Shown here one piece after another: positions 24,525-32,570 of a stretch of DNA of 41,653 bases. This DNA is from Planctomycetaceae bacterium (GTDB lineage Bacteria; Planctomycetota; Phycisphaerae; Sedimentisphaerales; UBA12454), in contig JAJFVK010000026.1 in assembly GCA_021371795.1 (NCBI GenBank), forward strand, positions 1-41,653, read 5' to 3'. The notes beneath the pieces are model-generated. The model searched no databases, was not told where the DNA came from, and saw only the letters and a list, made by a program, of their open reading frames with translations. The position numbers were made by a program, and so were the translations under genes. Within the stretch, counting starts at the first letter, position 1. Each line of letters starts with the position of its first letter.

Positions 24525-24553
24525 ATTAAAGTTTAGTTTGCCTCCATTGTCAA
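24525..24553 (-). promoter_or_regulatory. Strong promoter of the rpmF leader transcript
   Basis: On the minus strand, TTGACA (24553-24548), an exact 17-base spacer and TTTAAT (24530-24525) form a near-consensus housekeeping promoter, with predicted start near 24518. It points at the early terminator and then rpmF. Confidence 0.7.
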
Positions 24554-24735
24554 GGACAATTTTTTACAGATATACAGCCAATAAAGATATTTTTTTGCTT
24601 TATTTTTTTAAAAAAACACATATCACCAATACCACTTTTTTACTTTTTTATTCTGCAAGTTCCCTTATTATGGTGCCATTATGCTTTTCGTTACTTATTT
24701 GAGATTATGTATTATTTTACAATTCAGGAATTAAA

Positions 24736-25323
24736 ATGGTGAATTTATTTATAAATACCCTAATTAAAATGTTCTTTCTGCTAACACCATTTTTCGTAAT
24801 GTCGATGGTGTTATCGATGACACGGACACTATCGGCACATGCCCGCAGAACTATAGTCATACGCACAATTCTGGCAATATTGGTTATAGCTTTCATACTG
24901 TTTTATTTCGGGAATATCATATTCAAGCTCCTCGGTATCACTCTCCAGTCATTTCAAATTGGAGCAGGCGCCCTGCTGTTTCTGTCTGCGGTATCGCTTG
25001 TTCAAACCCATCAACCGCCGGCCGCATCTGAAGCGGAAGACATATCCGTTGTGCCTCTGGCCATACCGCTTACAATCGGGCCGGGAACAATTGGAACATT
25101 GCTTGTTATGGGTACGGAAATCAGCGGTACTGCAAAAATTGTCGCCAGTTCAGCTTTATTCTGTGCCATTATGCTCGTAGGTTTTATCCTTTTGGGGGCA
25201 TCACAACTGGAAAAAATTCTCGGCTCAAAAGGAATTTCAGTTCTTACGAAACTGACAGGTCTGGTACTTTCAGCACTGGCGGCACAAATCGTATTCACAG
25301 GGATAAATACCTTCGGCCGTTAA
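24736..25323 (+). CDS. MarC-family integral membrane protein
   Basis: The 195-residue protein has six predicted membrane helices and the family pattern: FFLLTPFFVMSM early, then the loop PLAIPLTIGPGTIGTLLV, the most conserved segment (about 107-124). The family was named from the E. coli mar locus, but a role in antibiotic resistance was not upheld, and the true function remains unknown. AGGA lies before the ATG. It is transcribed divergently from the rpmF operon across 407 bases, most of which hold the rpmF leader. The first conserved helix pair has MVNLFINTLIKMFF, slightly shorter than usual. Confidence 0.88.
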   Translation: MVNLFINTLIKMFFLLTPFFVMSMVLSMTRTLSAHARRTIVIRTILAILVIAFILFYFGNIIFKLLGITLQSFQIGAGALLFLSAVSLVQTHQPPAASEAEDISVVPLAIPLTIGPGTIGTLLVMGTEISGTAKIVASSALFCAIMLVGFILLGASQLEKILGSKGISVLTKLTGLVLSALAAQIVFTGINTFGR

Positions 25324-25434
25324 ACTTCAACACGCAAACACAACCAATCTTATCCTTATATCTCAAAATAAGGTATTGGATTATTGAATTTTCCTATTGA
25401 AAGATGGACAAAAATAGGTTATCTTTCGCTGTTT

Positions 25435-26286
25435 ATGGCAAGAAATCCCAGACAAGCTGCGCTTTACGAAGTTATAAACAGGAACAGGTTTAAGGATGCA
25501 CAGCAAAAGGCACTGGATCGAATCGGAGTAAAACCGACCGTTCAGCCGCCCGCGCAAGTCGTTGAACAACAAAAGGTTGCGGAAGAACCTGTGAAAATTG
25601 AACCTGTTGAAATCAAGCCTGTTCAGCTTGAGCCTGTAGTAACTGAAGCCGTTAAAGAAGTTGCTAAAGAACCTGTTAAAGCGGAAACTATAACAAAACC
25701 CGCCAGACAAGAAGCCGTTTGGACCGGCAGACAGAAGCCTGTGCGGATATATCCCGACAGGATTGAGTTATGTCTTTCGTGGCAGATAGCGGGATTGAGT
25801 GTATTGGCTTTAGCGGCGATTTTTTTGGTCTTTTTCAGATTGGGCCGGATGAGTACATCTGCCAAACCTGAAGAAAAGCAGCCGCCGGCGGCAATCAGGC
25901 TTGACGATATTAAGCCGACGGTTCCGGTGGTGGTTAATACCGCCCCTGCCGTTGCTGAAGCGAAAACGCCAAAATTAGTCGAGCCGATGGGCGATAACGC
26001 GATTGTGATTGCAAGCTATAATGTGCAGTCGCATCTGGAGCCGGTTAAAGCGTATTTTGCTCAATATGGAATAGCGACCGAAATTATTAAATCGGACCAG
26101 AACCGCAGTTATCTTTTGGTAACGCAGAATCGCTATGACAGTATCAACAAAGCCGGCACTGATGGCTATGAAATGAAAAAGAAAATTATGTCCGTTGGTG
26201 CGAATTATAAATCGCCGCCAGGTTCGGGACTTGAGTCTTTTGGCCCCAAGCCGTTCCAGGACGTATACGGAATGAAAGTTAAATAG
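25435..26286 (+). CDS. SPOR-like single-pass membrane protein
   Basis: The start ATG 25435 is the only ATG in frame that gives the whole protein; a TTG lies 17 codons upstream. The 283-residue product has a cytoplasmic N-terminus beginning ARNPRQAALYEVINRNR. A Pro/Val/Glu-rich linker (about 35-90) follows with repeated EPV or KPV words (EPVKIEPVEIKPVQLEPV), then a membrane helix (about 114-136). The outer C-terminal domain (about 205-283) looks like SPOR: AIVIASYNVQSHLEPVKAYF, then YLLVTQNRY. SPOR domains bind denuded peptidoglycan at division sites. The layout fits a division or wall-remodelling protein; family assignment is tentative. It is followed by an AT-rich repeat tract and the small basic protein gene. 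Confidence 0.6.
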   Translation: MARNPRQAALYEVINRNRFKDAQQKALDRIGVKPTVQPPAQVVEQQKVAEEPVKIEPVEIKPVQLEPVVTEAVKEVAKEPVKAETITKPARQEAVWTGRQKPVRIYPDRIELCLSWQIAGLSVLALAAIFLVFFRLGRMSTSAKPEEKQPPAAIRLDDIKPTVPVVVNTAPAVAEAKTPKLVEPMGDNAIVIASYNVQSHLEPVKAYFAQYGIATEIIKSDQNRSYLLVTQNRYDSINKAGTDGYEMKKKIMSVGANYKSPPGSGLESFGPKPFQDVYGMKVK

Positions 26287-26325
26287 ATTTAATATTTAAA
26301 ATTTGATATTTAATATTTTAAAGGA
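26287..26325. repeat. AT-rich intergenic word tract
   Basis: The spacer is composed of TTTAATATTT / AAATTTGATATTT words. Similar tracts occur at 18661-18681 and 33063-33095, and a related GATTT-rich one at 26652-26680, always between plus-strand genes or after a stop. These may be degenerate copies of a dispersed short repeat or simple AT bias. Confidence 0.35.
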
Positions 26326-26331
26326 AAGAAA

Positions 26332-26652
26332 ATGTCAATTGATCGTTCACTGAAACTTAAGGGTGCTTTAGTAAGGCATCGCAATGTTCTTACACGTGCA
26401 GAAAGACTTAAACGTCTGAAAGAAGAAGAAAGATGGGAAGAAGGCAAAAGCGTGTTTGGCCTCACGAAAGTAGCGAATAGAAAAATGGCTGTGAAGAAGA
26501 AAGAGCCCAAGGGCGCAGCAGCAGCCGCTGAAGCAGCACCAGCGGCAGGCGCAGCACCGGCAGCAGCAGGTAAAGCAGGCGCACCAGCAGCTAAAGGCGC
26601 AGCTCCGGCAGGTAAAGCGGCTCCGGCAGCCAAACCGGCAGGCAAAAAATAA
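26332..26652 (+). CDS. PVC-type small basic protein with Ala/Pro/Lys tail
   Basis: The first 52 residues (SIDRSLKLKGALVRHRNVL, then RAERLKRLKEEERW and SVFGLTKV) match the small basic protein family known from Chlamydiae, Verrucomicrobia and Planctomycetes (TIGR04137 in my memory). These are abundant, basic and of unknown function, with a suspected ribosome link. Residues 53-106 are a low-complexity tail of Ala, Pro, Gly and Lys, including PAAKGAAPAGKAAPAAKPAG, resembling histone H1 tails. Most family members lack so long a tail, as far as I recall. GGAAAG precedes the ATG. A terminator follows. Confidence 0.82.
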   Translation: MSIDRSLKLKGALVRHRNVLTRAERLKRLKEEERWEEGKSVFGLTKVANRKMAVKKKEPKGAAAAAEAAPAAGAAPAAAGKAGAPAAKGAAPAGKAAPAAKPAGKK

Positions 26653-26682
26653 TCTAAAATTTCAGATTTGAGATTTTTAACT

Positions 26683-26718
26683 ATAACCAATAACCAAAAT
26701 GATTATTGGTTATTTTTT
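26683..26718 (+). terminator. Terminator of the small basic protein gene
   Basis: ATAACCAATAA (26683-26693) pairs with TTATTGGTTAT (26703-26713) and runs into a T-stretch to 26718. The aminotransferase start follows 15 bases later, so that gene would need its own promoter or read-through. Confidence 0.6.
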
Positions 26719-26732
26719 GTACGGACATTTTT

Positions 26733-27842
26733 ATGAAAAATTATCTCGCAGACAGAACCAGACTTATTGACGCCAGCGGTATAAGAAAAGTTTTCAATCT
26801 TGCCGCGACAATGAAAGACCCTATCAATTTTTCGATTGGCCAGCCGGACTTCGATGTGCCCGAAGCGCTCAAGGAAGTTGCTATCGACGCCATCCGACAC
26901 GGCAAAAACAAATACACACAAACGGCCGGCGACCCTGCCCTGTGCGATAAAGTCGCGACATCGGTAACAAAAGACACCGGCTGGAAAGACCCCGCTATTC
27001 TTTTCGCAAGCGGCGTCAGCGGAGGATTGCTTCTGGCGATTATGGCTCTTATCAATCCCGGCGATGAGGTCATTATCCCCGACCCATATTTCGTGATGTA
27101 CAAACATCTGGTTCACCTGCTCGGCGGAAAATGCGTATTCATTGACACATATCCGGATTTCAAACTGCATCCGGAAAAAATCGCGGACAAAATCTCCGAC
27201 AAAACCAAACTTATTATTATCAACTCGCCAAACAATCCGACAGGCGCAGTTTACAGTGCCGAAGAACTCAAAGCATTTGCGGAAATAGCTGCAAAAAGAG
27301 ATACGCTTGTTCTGTCGGACGAAATTTACGACAGATTCTGCTACGACGGCAAATACACCAGTATGGCTTCGATTTATCCGAACACCATTCTTATGAAAGG
27401 CTTCAGCAAGAGCTATGCGATGACCGGCTGGCGGCTTGCGTATGTCGCGACTCCTTCGCATTTGAAACCGATAATCGAGGAGATGACAAAGATTCAGCAA
27501 TACACTTTCGTCTGCGCACCATCGCCATTCCAGCAGGCAGCAATTGCCGCTCTGGACTATGATATCAGCGATTTAATCGGCGGCTACAAAACCAAACGCG
27601 ATATCTATTATAAAGGTATGAAAGACAAATTCGAGCTGGTCAAACCGGCAGGCGCATTTTACTCTTTCGTAAAAGCGCCCGGCGGAAACAGCACGGCATT
27701 TGTCGAAAAGGCAATCAAGAACAACGTTCTGATTATTCCCGGCAACGTATTCAGCCAAAAAGACACACATTTCAGGCTGTGCTTCACGACCACCAACGAC
27801 AAATTAATAAGAGGCACGGAAATTTTAAGCAAACTGGTTTAA
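26733..27842 (+). CDS. Class I/II aminotransferase (aspartate aminotransferase-like)
   Basis: This 369-residue PLP enzyme opens with the substrate-loop type RTRLIDASGIRKVFNLA and FSIGQPDFDVPE. It carries NSPNNPTGAVYS, SDEIYD (the PLP-pyridine Asp and Tyr) and FSKSYAMTGWRLAY, where Lys forms the Schiff base. This is the fold-type I subfamily that includes bacterial AspC-type and alanine/aromatic aminotransferases; the exact amino acid is not decidable by eye. The start is taken at ATG 26733, since the upstream in-frame TTG lies in a terminator stem. No biosynthetic partner adjoins it. It might feed the aspartate family encoded 10 kb away, but this is not supported by linkage. Confidence 0.88.
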   Translation: MKNYLADRTRLIDASGIRKVFNLAATMKDPINFSIGQPDFDVPEALKEVAIDAIRHGKNKYTQTAGDPALCDKVATSVTKDTGWKDPAILFASGVSGGLLLAIMALINPGDEVIIPDPYFVMYKHLVHLLGGKCVFIDTYPDFKLHPEKIADKISDKTKLIIINSPNNPTGAVYSAEELKAFAEIAAKRDTLVLSDEIYDRFCYDGKYTSMASIYPNTILMKGFSKSYAMTGWRLAYVATPSHLKPIIEEMTKIQQYTFVCAPSPFQQAAIAALDYDISDLIGGYKTKRDIYYKGMKDKFELVKPAGAFYSFVKAPGGNSTAFVEKAIKNNVLIIPGNVFSQKDTHFRLCFTTTNDKLIRGTEILSKLV

Positions 27843-27853
27843 TGCTATTATCG

Positions 27854-27881
27854 TTGATTATGATAAATTTTGAGATATAAT
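27854..27881 (+). promoter_or_regulatory. Promoter of the MNT/HEPN pair (leaderless)
   Basis: TTGATT (27854-27859), 16 bases and a perfect TATAAT (27876-27881) end only 7 bases before the ATG at 27889. Transcription would begin at or next to the start codon, giving a leaderless mRNA. There is no ribosome site. Confidence 0.6.
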
Positions 27882-27888
27882 CATTATT

Positions 27889-28209
27889 ATGGTCAGTTTC
27901 GATAAATCAGTTCTGAATAAATGCAAAACAGCGGTACAAAAAATAGTACCGGACGCTGATATTATATTATTTGGTTCTCGTGCAAGAGGTCAGGCTGAAG
28001 AATTATCCGATTATGACCTTTTGATTCTTGTGAACCAAAAATCAGACGTATCCCTGAACGAAAGAATTCTCGACGAAATTTACCCAATCGAACTCGACAC
28101 CGATGCAATGATAAGTTTCGTTGTTCAAAGCAGAGATATATGGAATAGTCCCCTGTCGCGAGCAACACCATTCCATAAAAACATAGACAGAGAAGGAATT
28201 GCCGTTTGA
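27889..28209 (+). CDS. MNT-type nucleotidyltransferase, antitoxin-like
   Basis: The 106-residue minimal nucleotidyltransferase has the GSX10DXD active-site signature: Gly29-Ser30 (FGSRARG), Asp41 and Asp43 (SDYDLLI), and a third acid near 70-72 (ELDTDAM). In MntA/HepT systems the protein adds AMP units to the HEPN toxin and silences it. The stop overlaps the start of the HEPN gene by four bases, so the two are co-translated. Its promoter sits so close that the mRNA is probably leaderless. Role as antitoxin is inferred from pairing. Confidence 0.85.
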   Translation: MVSFDKSVLNKCKTAVQKIVPDADIILFGSRARGQAEELSDYDLLILVNQKSDVSLNERILDEIYPIELDTDAMISFVVQSRDIWNSPLSRATPFHKNIDREGIAV

Positions 28210-28607
28210 CAAAAGAACTGAAAGAACTGGCAAAATACAGACTCGAAAGAGCGTTCCAGACTCTTGAGGAAGCCGAATTGCTGTTCAATTCAGGTTACAC
28301 AAACACCTATGTCAATAGATTATATTATGCTTGTTTTTATGCTGTTTCCGCAGTACTGATTTGTCATGAAAAATCCACGAGCAAACACAGCCATTTGAGA
28401 GCCATTCTGCACAAAGATTACATTAAAACAGGACTGTTATCGAAAGAGGCAGGCAAACACTTTGACCTTTTGTTTCAAAGCCGGCAAACTGGCGATTATG
28501 TTGACAATGCCGTTTTCAACCCGGAAGAAGTCAAAGACTGGCTTGACAAAACAAGACAATTTGTCAGCCAAATACAAAAATACCTCTCTGGAAATTCCAG
28601 CATTTAA
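28206..28607 (+). CDS. HEPN-domain protein, toxin-like partner of MNT
   Basis: The start is TTG 28206, overlapping the MNT stop (TTGA). The 133-residue helical protein matches the HEPN group once called UPF0332: KYRLERAFQTLEEAELLF, NRLYYACFYAVSA and LFQSRQTGDYVDN. The typical RX4-6H ribonuclease motif of other HEPN toxins is not evident. Instead the family has the R..GDY segment, so RNase activity is uncertain. It converges with the GH89 gene, 7 bases apart with no terminator visible between them, so the 3' ends may interact. Confidence 0.83.
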   Translation: MTKELKELAKYRLERAFQTLEEAELLFNSGYTNTYVNRLYYACFYAVSAVLICHEKSTSKHSHLRAILHKDYIKTGLLSKEAGKHFDLLFQSRQTGDYVDNAVFNPEEVKDWLDKTRQFVSQIQKYLSGNSSI

Positions 28608-28614
28608 ATCCTCA

Positions 28615-30855
28615 TTATTGTTTTTGCGTATTATTCGCATCCGGACAATTGTTAATTCTGTCGGCATATTTGTCGTACATCTTTTTGGCAATCACAAAAC
28701 TATCGCCTGAAGGTTTGTCGGCAAAATGATTGTTCGCCTGTGTCCAGTTCCATTCGAAATCTGCTATCCTTTCGGCGAATTTCTTCTCATCTAATTTTTT
28801 GCCTGCCTGCATTGCGGTTCTGACTTCGGTTATGAGCAGGTTCCATCGACCGTAATAATAATCGCCTAACAAACCGGCCCAATGACGATTTGCATAATCG
28901 TTCAGCAGACGCCCTTTTTGACCCCATGTCGTTAAAATATTTCTTGCGTTTTGCTCATAATATTTCTGCTCTGATTTATTTTTGCCAAAACTTTTGGCAT
29001 CTGCAATCCATGCCCCCAGAAGCATTTCAGGTCTGGTCGCGGCTATCGAATCGACATCCCTTATAATACCCAAAAATTCGTTGGCCTTTTGCTCAAACAG
29101 TTCTTTTTCGCCCGCTTCATACGCGGCGGTCATTGCGTCCCTGACACAAAACGCATAATTGCCCATAGCCTGACAGACAACACTGACAAGGTCGTGCCTG
29201 TAACTGTCTCGGCCGGTTTCAGACGTTTCCAGCATTAACTGCCAGACTTTCAGCAAATCCTTATTGTCATAATATATTTTCGCGTTTGTAAACGGACCTC
29301 CGTACCCTTTCAAAACCGGACGCGCGGGCAGTATGGTACTGGCGTGTGAAGTACTATAAGAGACATAAACCTTGTCCTTGAAGATTTGCCATGCCTGCTG
29401 CAATTTTGCGTCAGTTTCTCCGCAACGTCTGTCGGCAAATTTAGTTATCCATGTATTCGTATCCGGCGGCGTCGCGTGCCAGGGTCTTTCCAAAACAAAA
29501 TCCCACATCACCACATTTGGATTAAGCGCCTCGAGCGTCGAGCCAACACCTTTGATATTTGCAGCGTTTGCATCAGTAAAAACATTTGCCATCCATCGGC
29601 TGACCTCGTCGACATTGCCGACAATCGAAGTTGAACCGCCGAAATTGCCGAGATAGCACCAGATATAGGGCTGACCATAGAAAGCATTTGTCGTTTTCCA
29701 GAGTTCCTGATTTTCGCAGTAATAATCCAGCAGAATCATTTTATCCTGCGGCACGGCTTTAACCATCGCTTCGATGCGCGGCGGCGTCCAGTCTTTACGC
29801 TGGTAATAGAACAGCCAGGCCATTTGCACCCACGTCGCATCTTTGTCAACCTGTGTCATTGAACTGTAAATAGTTTTCGCGACAGAAGCCAGATACTCCG
29901 GCTCCCAGCTTGGCGGAACCATTTCATTAAACGGGTCTGCACCGTAAAAATGGTCGGTGCCGAACGCTTTGGTCTGCTCTTCGAGATAAACTTTTTGTAT
30001 CTTCGTAAAAAGCGGTTCCGTCTGGTCAAGGAAATAAGTATTATATTCTTCACTAAATTCGCACCACGGAGCTAACTTTGTGATTTTCACCTGTGGATTT
30101 AATTCTTTCAGCGCAGCCGGTACATGGCCTGCAAACGCGGTTAACAAAGGTTTCATCCCAAGCTGGCGTTGACGTTTCAATATCTTTTTCTGAAGTTCAA
30201 ACTGCCTGTCGATATAACTTTGCGGCAGCGGCCCGCCCCATTTATCGATATTGGCCATTTGATGCCACGGTAAATGCGCAGGCCCTGTGAAATAACTTCT
30301 GATCTGCTCGTCAGTCAGCCCGAATTGTTTCCAGACTCTCTGCCAAATAGCTTCCTGACCCGTAACAGCCAGCGGCATATTAACGCCATTCAGTGCCATC
30401 CAGTCAATCAGCCGTTCCCATTTCTCCCAGCCCCACCACGGCATCGTGTAGCCAAAAGTGCAATAATTGAGGAAAAACCTGTACTCGCAATTACAGTTCT
30501 GGCGAACTTTTTCCGGCACTTTCGGCATACTGTCCGGCACCTGCACAGGACTTGGGGCGTACCATGAAACTGATGTGTTGCAGTAATATTTGAGGAACCA
30601 GTTTAAACCGACAGCCTGCGACAAGACGTTGTTGCCGCGGATAATCAATTTATCGTCCACGCTTTGCAGTTCAAACACGTCTTTGCCGCTGTCAGCAGCA
30701 ATCGTCTCGAACTTTATCGCGTTTTTCCATTGGGGTACTAAACGTTGCACCAAATCATAAACGGCTGAATTGCTGTCTGATTGTGAAGATGCCAAAGAAT
30801 TGCCTATGAAAACAAAAGATAAAGCAAATAAAAAGATTGCCAGCTTCCTGTTCAT
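28615..30855 (-). CDS. Secreted alpha-N-acetylglucosaminidase (GH89)
   Basis: The 746-residue protein has a signal peptide (about 1-22, ending SLA) and the three-part NAGLU layout: a small N-terminal domain, a TIM barrel and a helical C-terminal domain. Diagnostic stretches are MPWWGWEKWERLIDWMALNG, VTGQEAIWQRVW, GPAHLPWHQM and DPFNEMVPP. The last holds one catalytic Glu; a second probably lies in WDFVLERPW. GH89 enzymes release alpha-linked GlcNAc from heparan-type chains or from GlcNAc-alpha-1,4-Gal mucin caps. It has an AGGTGG ribosome site. It may act with the other secreted glycan-active proteins of the window (1165, 15264), although the genes are not linked in operons. Confidence 0.94.
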   Translation of the reverse strand: MNRKLAIFLFALSFVFIGNSLASSQSDSNSAVYDLVQRLVPQWKNAIKFETIAADSGKDVFELQSVDDKLIIRGNNVLSQAVGLNWFLKYYCNTSVSWYAPSPVQVPDSMPKVPEKVRQNCNCEYRFFLNYCTFGYTMPWWGWEKWERLIDWMALNGVNMPLAVTGQEAIWQRVWKQFGLTDEQIRSYFTGPAHLPWHQMANIDKWGGPLPQSYIDRQFELQKKILKRQRQLGMKPLLTAFAGHVPAALKELNPQVKITKLAPWCEFSEEYNTYFLDQTEPLFTKIQKVYLEEQTKAFGTDHFYGADPFNEMVPPSWEPEYLASVAKTIYSSMTQVDKDATWVQMAWLFYYQRKDWTPPRIEAMVKAVPQDKMILLDYYCENQELWKTTNAFYGQPYIWCYLGNFGGSTSIVGNVDEVSRWMANVFTDANAANIKGVGSTLEALNPNVVMWDFVLERPWHATPPDTNTWITKFADRRCGETDAKLQQAWQIFKDKVYVSYSTSHASTILPARPVLKGYGGPFTNAKIYYDNKDLLKVWQLMLETSETGRDSYRHDLVSVVCQAMGNYAFCVRDAMTAAYEAGEKELFEQKANEFLGIIRDVDSIAATRPEMLLGAWIADAKSFGKNKSEQKYYEQNARNILTTWGQKGRLLNDYANRHWAGLLGDYYYGRWNLLITEVRTAMQAGKKLDEKKFAERIADFEWNWTQANNHFADKPSGDSFVIAKKMYDKYADRINNCPDANNTQKQ

Positions 30856-31011
30856 TTAAGTCCACCTTTTTCCAGAGGTTACAAATCATATATCCATTTA
30901 ACAGCACCGTGAGACTGTTAGTTTAATTAAATTAAATCTGCTGTCAATTCATTAAAAAAACAATGTGGATTTTTCTTGTACCGTCAGCTAATACAAGTTA
31001 AAATTGCTCCA

Positions 31012-32559
31012 ATGCGAACAAAATTACTTTTCATTTTGTTGTGTGTGGTTTTTATCACCTCTATTATCAAGGCGGACTTGGATACTGTTTCGCTGTTTGA
31101 CCCGAATCTTGCATCCGATTCAAATCAGGTAAAAGCAGCAATTATCACCTGCACGGGTCTTATCGATGACGGTCTTTATTCATCAATTAAACGCAGGGCA
31201 AACTCCGCTGTCGAAATGGGCGCGAACTATATTATCCTCGAAATCGAAACCTACGGCGGACTAGTCAAGAGCGCCGACGATATTTCAAAATTCCTCATTC
31301 TCGAACTATCCAAAAAAGCACGAACCGTCGCTTATGTCAATACCGAGGCAATTAGCGCAGGCGCGATGATTAGCGTTTCCTGCCAGGACATAATTATGCG
31401 TGGCAACACGACTATCGGCGATTGTGCACCGATTCAAATGGGCGGCGAAGGTATGCCCGATGTCGAACGCGAAAAGACCGAGAGTTTTGTTCGCGCGGTT
31501 TTCGAGCGGGCTGCGCAGGCGAATAATTATCCCGAACCGCTGCTCGAAGCGATGGTCAGCAGACATATTAAAGTCTGGCGTGTAAAAAATCTCGAAACAG
31601 GCAATTATGAATTTTTCAAAGATGAAAATCTGCCGAAAAACATCAATGTTTATGATATAAACAAAAAGGAACTCATCGACAGCGAGCAGGAGATTCTCAC
31701 GCTCACCGCGCGAAAGGCTCTTGAATACGGCGTTGCGAGGGCGATTGTAAAAGATGCCAACGAGGCTTTGGCGTTTCTGGCCGAACGCGACAGCGTAAAA
31801 TTTACCGAGCCGATGATTCGTCTTGAGCCGAACTGGTCGGAGCAGCTTGTAAGAATGTTAAATCATCCATCTTTCAGCGCGATTTTGCTTATGGTCGGAA
31901 TGCTGGCGGTTTATATGGAGTTGAAATCTCCGGGCGTTGGTCTGCCGGGACTGCTTGCGATTGTTTGCTTTGCGATTATTTTCGGCAGCAGATTTCTGAC
32001 CGGTATGGCGACGTGGTGGGAAGTCGCTGTTTTCGCGGTCGGCCTTATTCTGCTGGCGATTGAAATTTTCATCCTGCCCGGCTTCGGCGTCGCGGGCGTA
32101 CTTGGCATTTTGTTTATGCTCGTCAGCATTTTCGCTATTCTCGTGCCGAACAGACCGGACGAACTGCCCTGGCCGAAACCTGATTTGAATAATTCGCAAT
32201 GGAATTTGCTCTCAAGCGGCGCGGGCGGATTTATGCTCGGCTTTTTTGGTTTCGCGGTCGTGGCATACATTTTATCAAAATTTCTGCCAAAGACCATTTT
32301 TTTGAAAAATCTGGTACTTGCTCCCGCGCAGCCCGGCGTTAAAATGAAAGCGGAAGTAACGACACTGCCGGAAAAAGAAACCAATCTCGAAATCGGAATG
32401 ACAGGTGTTGCGATTACGATACTCCGCCCTGCCGGCAAAGCAAAATTCGACGATGCAATGGCCGATGTTGTCGCCGAAGGCGATTATATACAAAAAGATA
32501 AACCTGTTAAGATTGTTCAGATTCAGGGCAGCAAAATAGTTGTCCGGGAAATTATATAA
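31012..32559 (+). CDS. NfeD-like protein with ClpP-class protease domain
   Basis: I start it at ATG 31012 because a signal peptide follows (MRTKLLFILLCVVFITSI). The 515-residue protein has a ClpP/SppA-like serine protease domain (about 40-245), with nucleophile Ser115 in TEAISAGAMIS and likely general base Lys155 or a close neighbour. Four to five membrane helices (about 275-420) and a C-terminal OB-fold (about 450-515, GMTGVAITILRPAGKAKF) follow. This is the long NfeD form, whose archaeal homologue cleaves the C-terminus of a stomatin. Here the stomatin-like partner is the flotillin downstream. No classical ribosome site is evident. Confidence 0.9.
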   Translation: MRTKLLFILLCVVFITSIIKADLDTVSLFDPNLASDSNQVKAAIITCTGLIDDGLYSSIKRRANSAVEMGANYIILEIETYGGLVKSADDISKFLILELSKKARTVAYVNTEAISAGAMISVSCQDIIMRGNTTIGDCAPIQMGGEGMPDVEREKTESFVRAVFERAAQANNYPEPLLEAMVSRHIKVWRVKNLETGNYEFFKDENLPKNINVYDINKKELIDSEQEILTLTARKALEYGVARAIVKDANEALAFLAERDSVKFTEPMIRLEPNWSEQLVRMLNHPSFSAILLMVGMLAVYMELKSPGVGLPGLLAIVCFAIIFGSRFLTGMATWWEVAVFAVGLILLAIEIFILPGFGVAGVLGILFMLVSIFAILVPNRPDELPWPKPDLNNSQWNLLSSGAGGFMLGFFGFAVVAYILSKFLPKTIFLKNLVLAPAQPGVKMKAEVTTLPEKETNLEIGMTGVAITILRPAGKAKFDDAMADVVAEGDYIQKDKPVKIVQIQGSKIVVREII

Positions 32560-32570
32560 AAGGATTTTAA

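Noticed and set aside
26310-26690. Ala-rich frame opposite the small basic protein
   Set aside because: It is the mirror of a GC-rich low-complexity coding tail; the plus-strand frame has the ribosome site and the family match.
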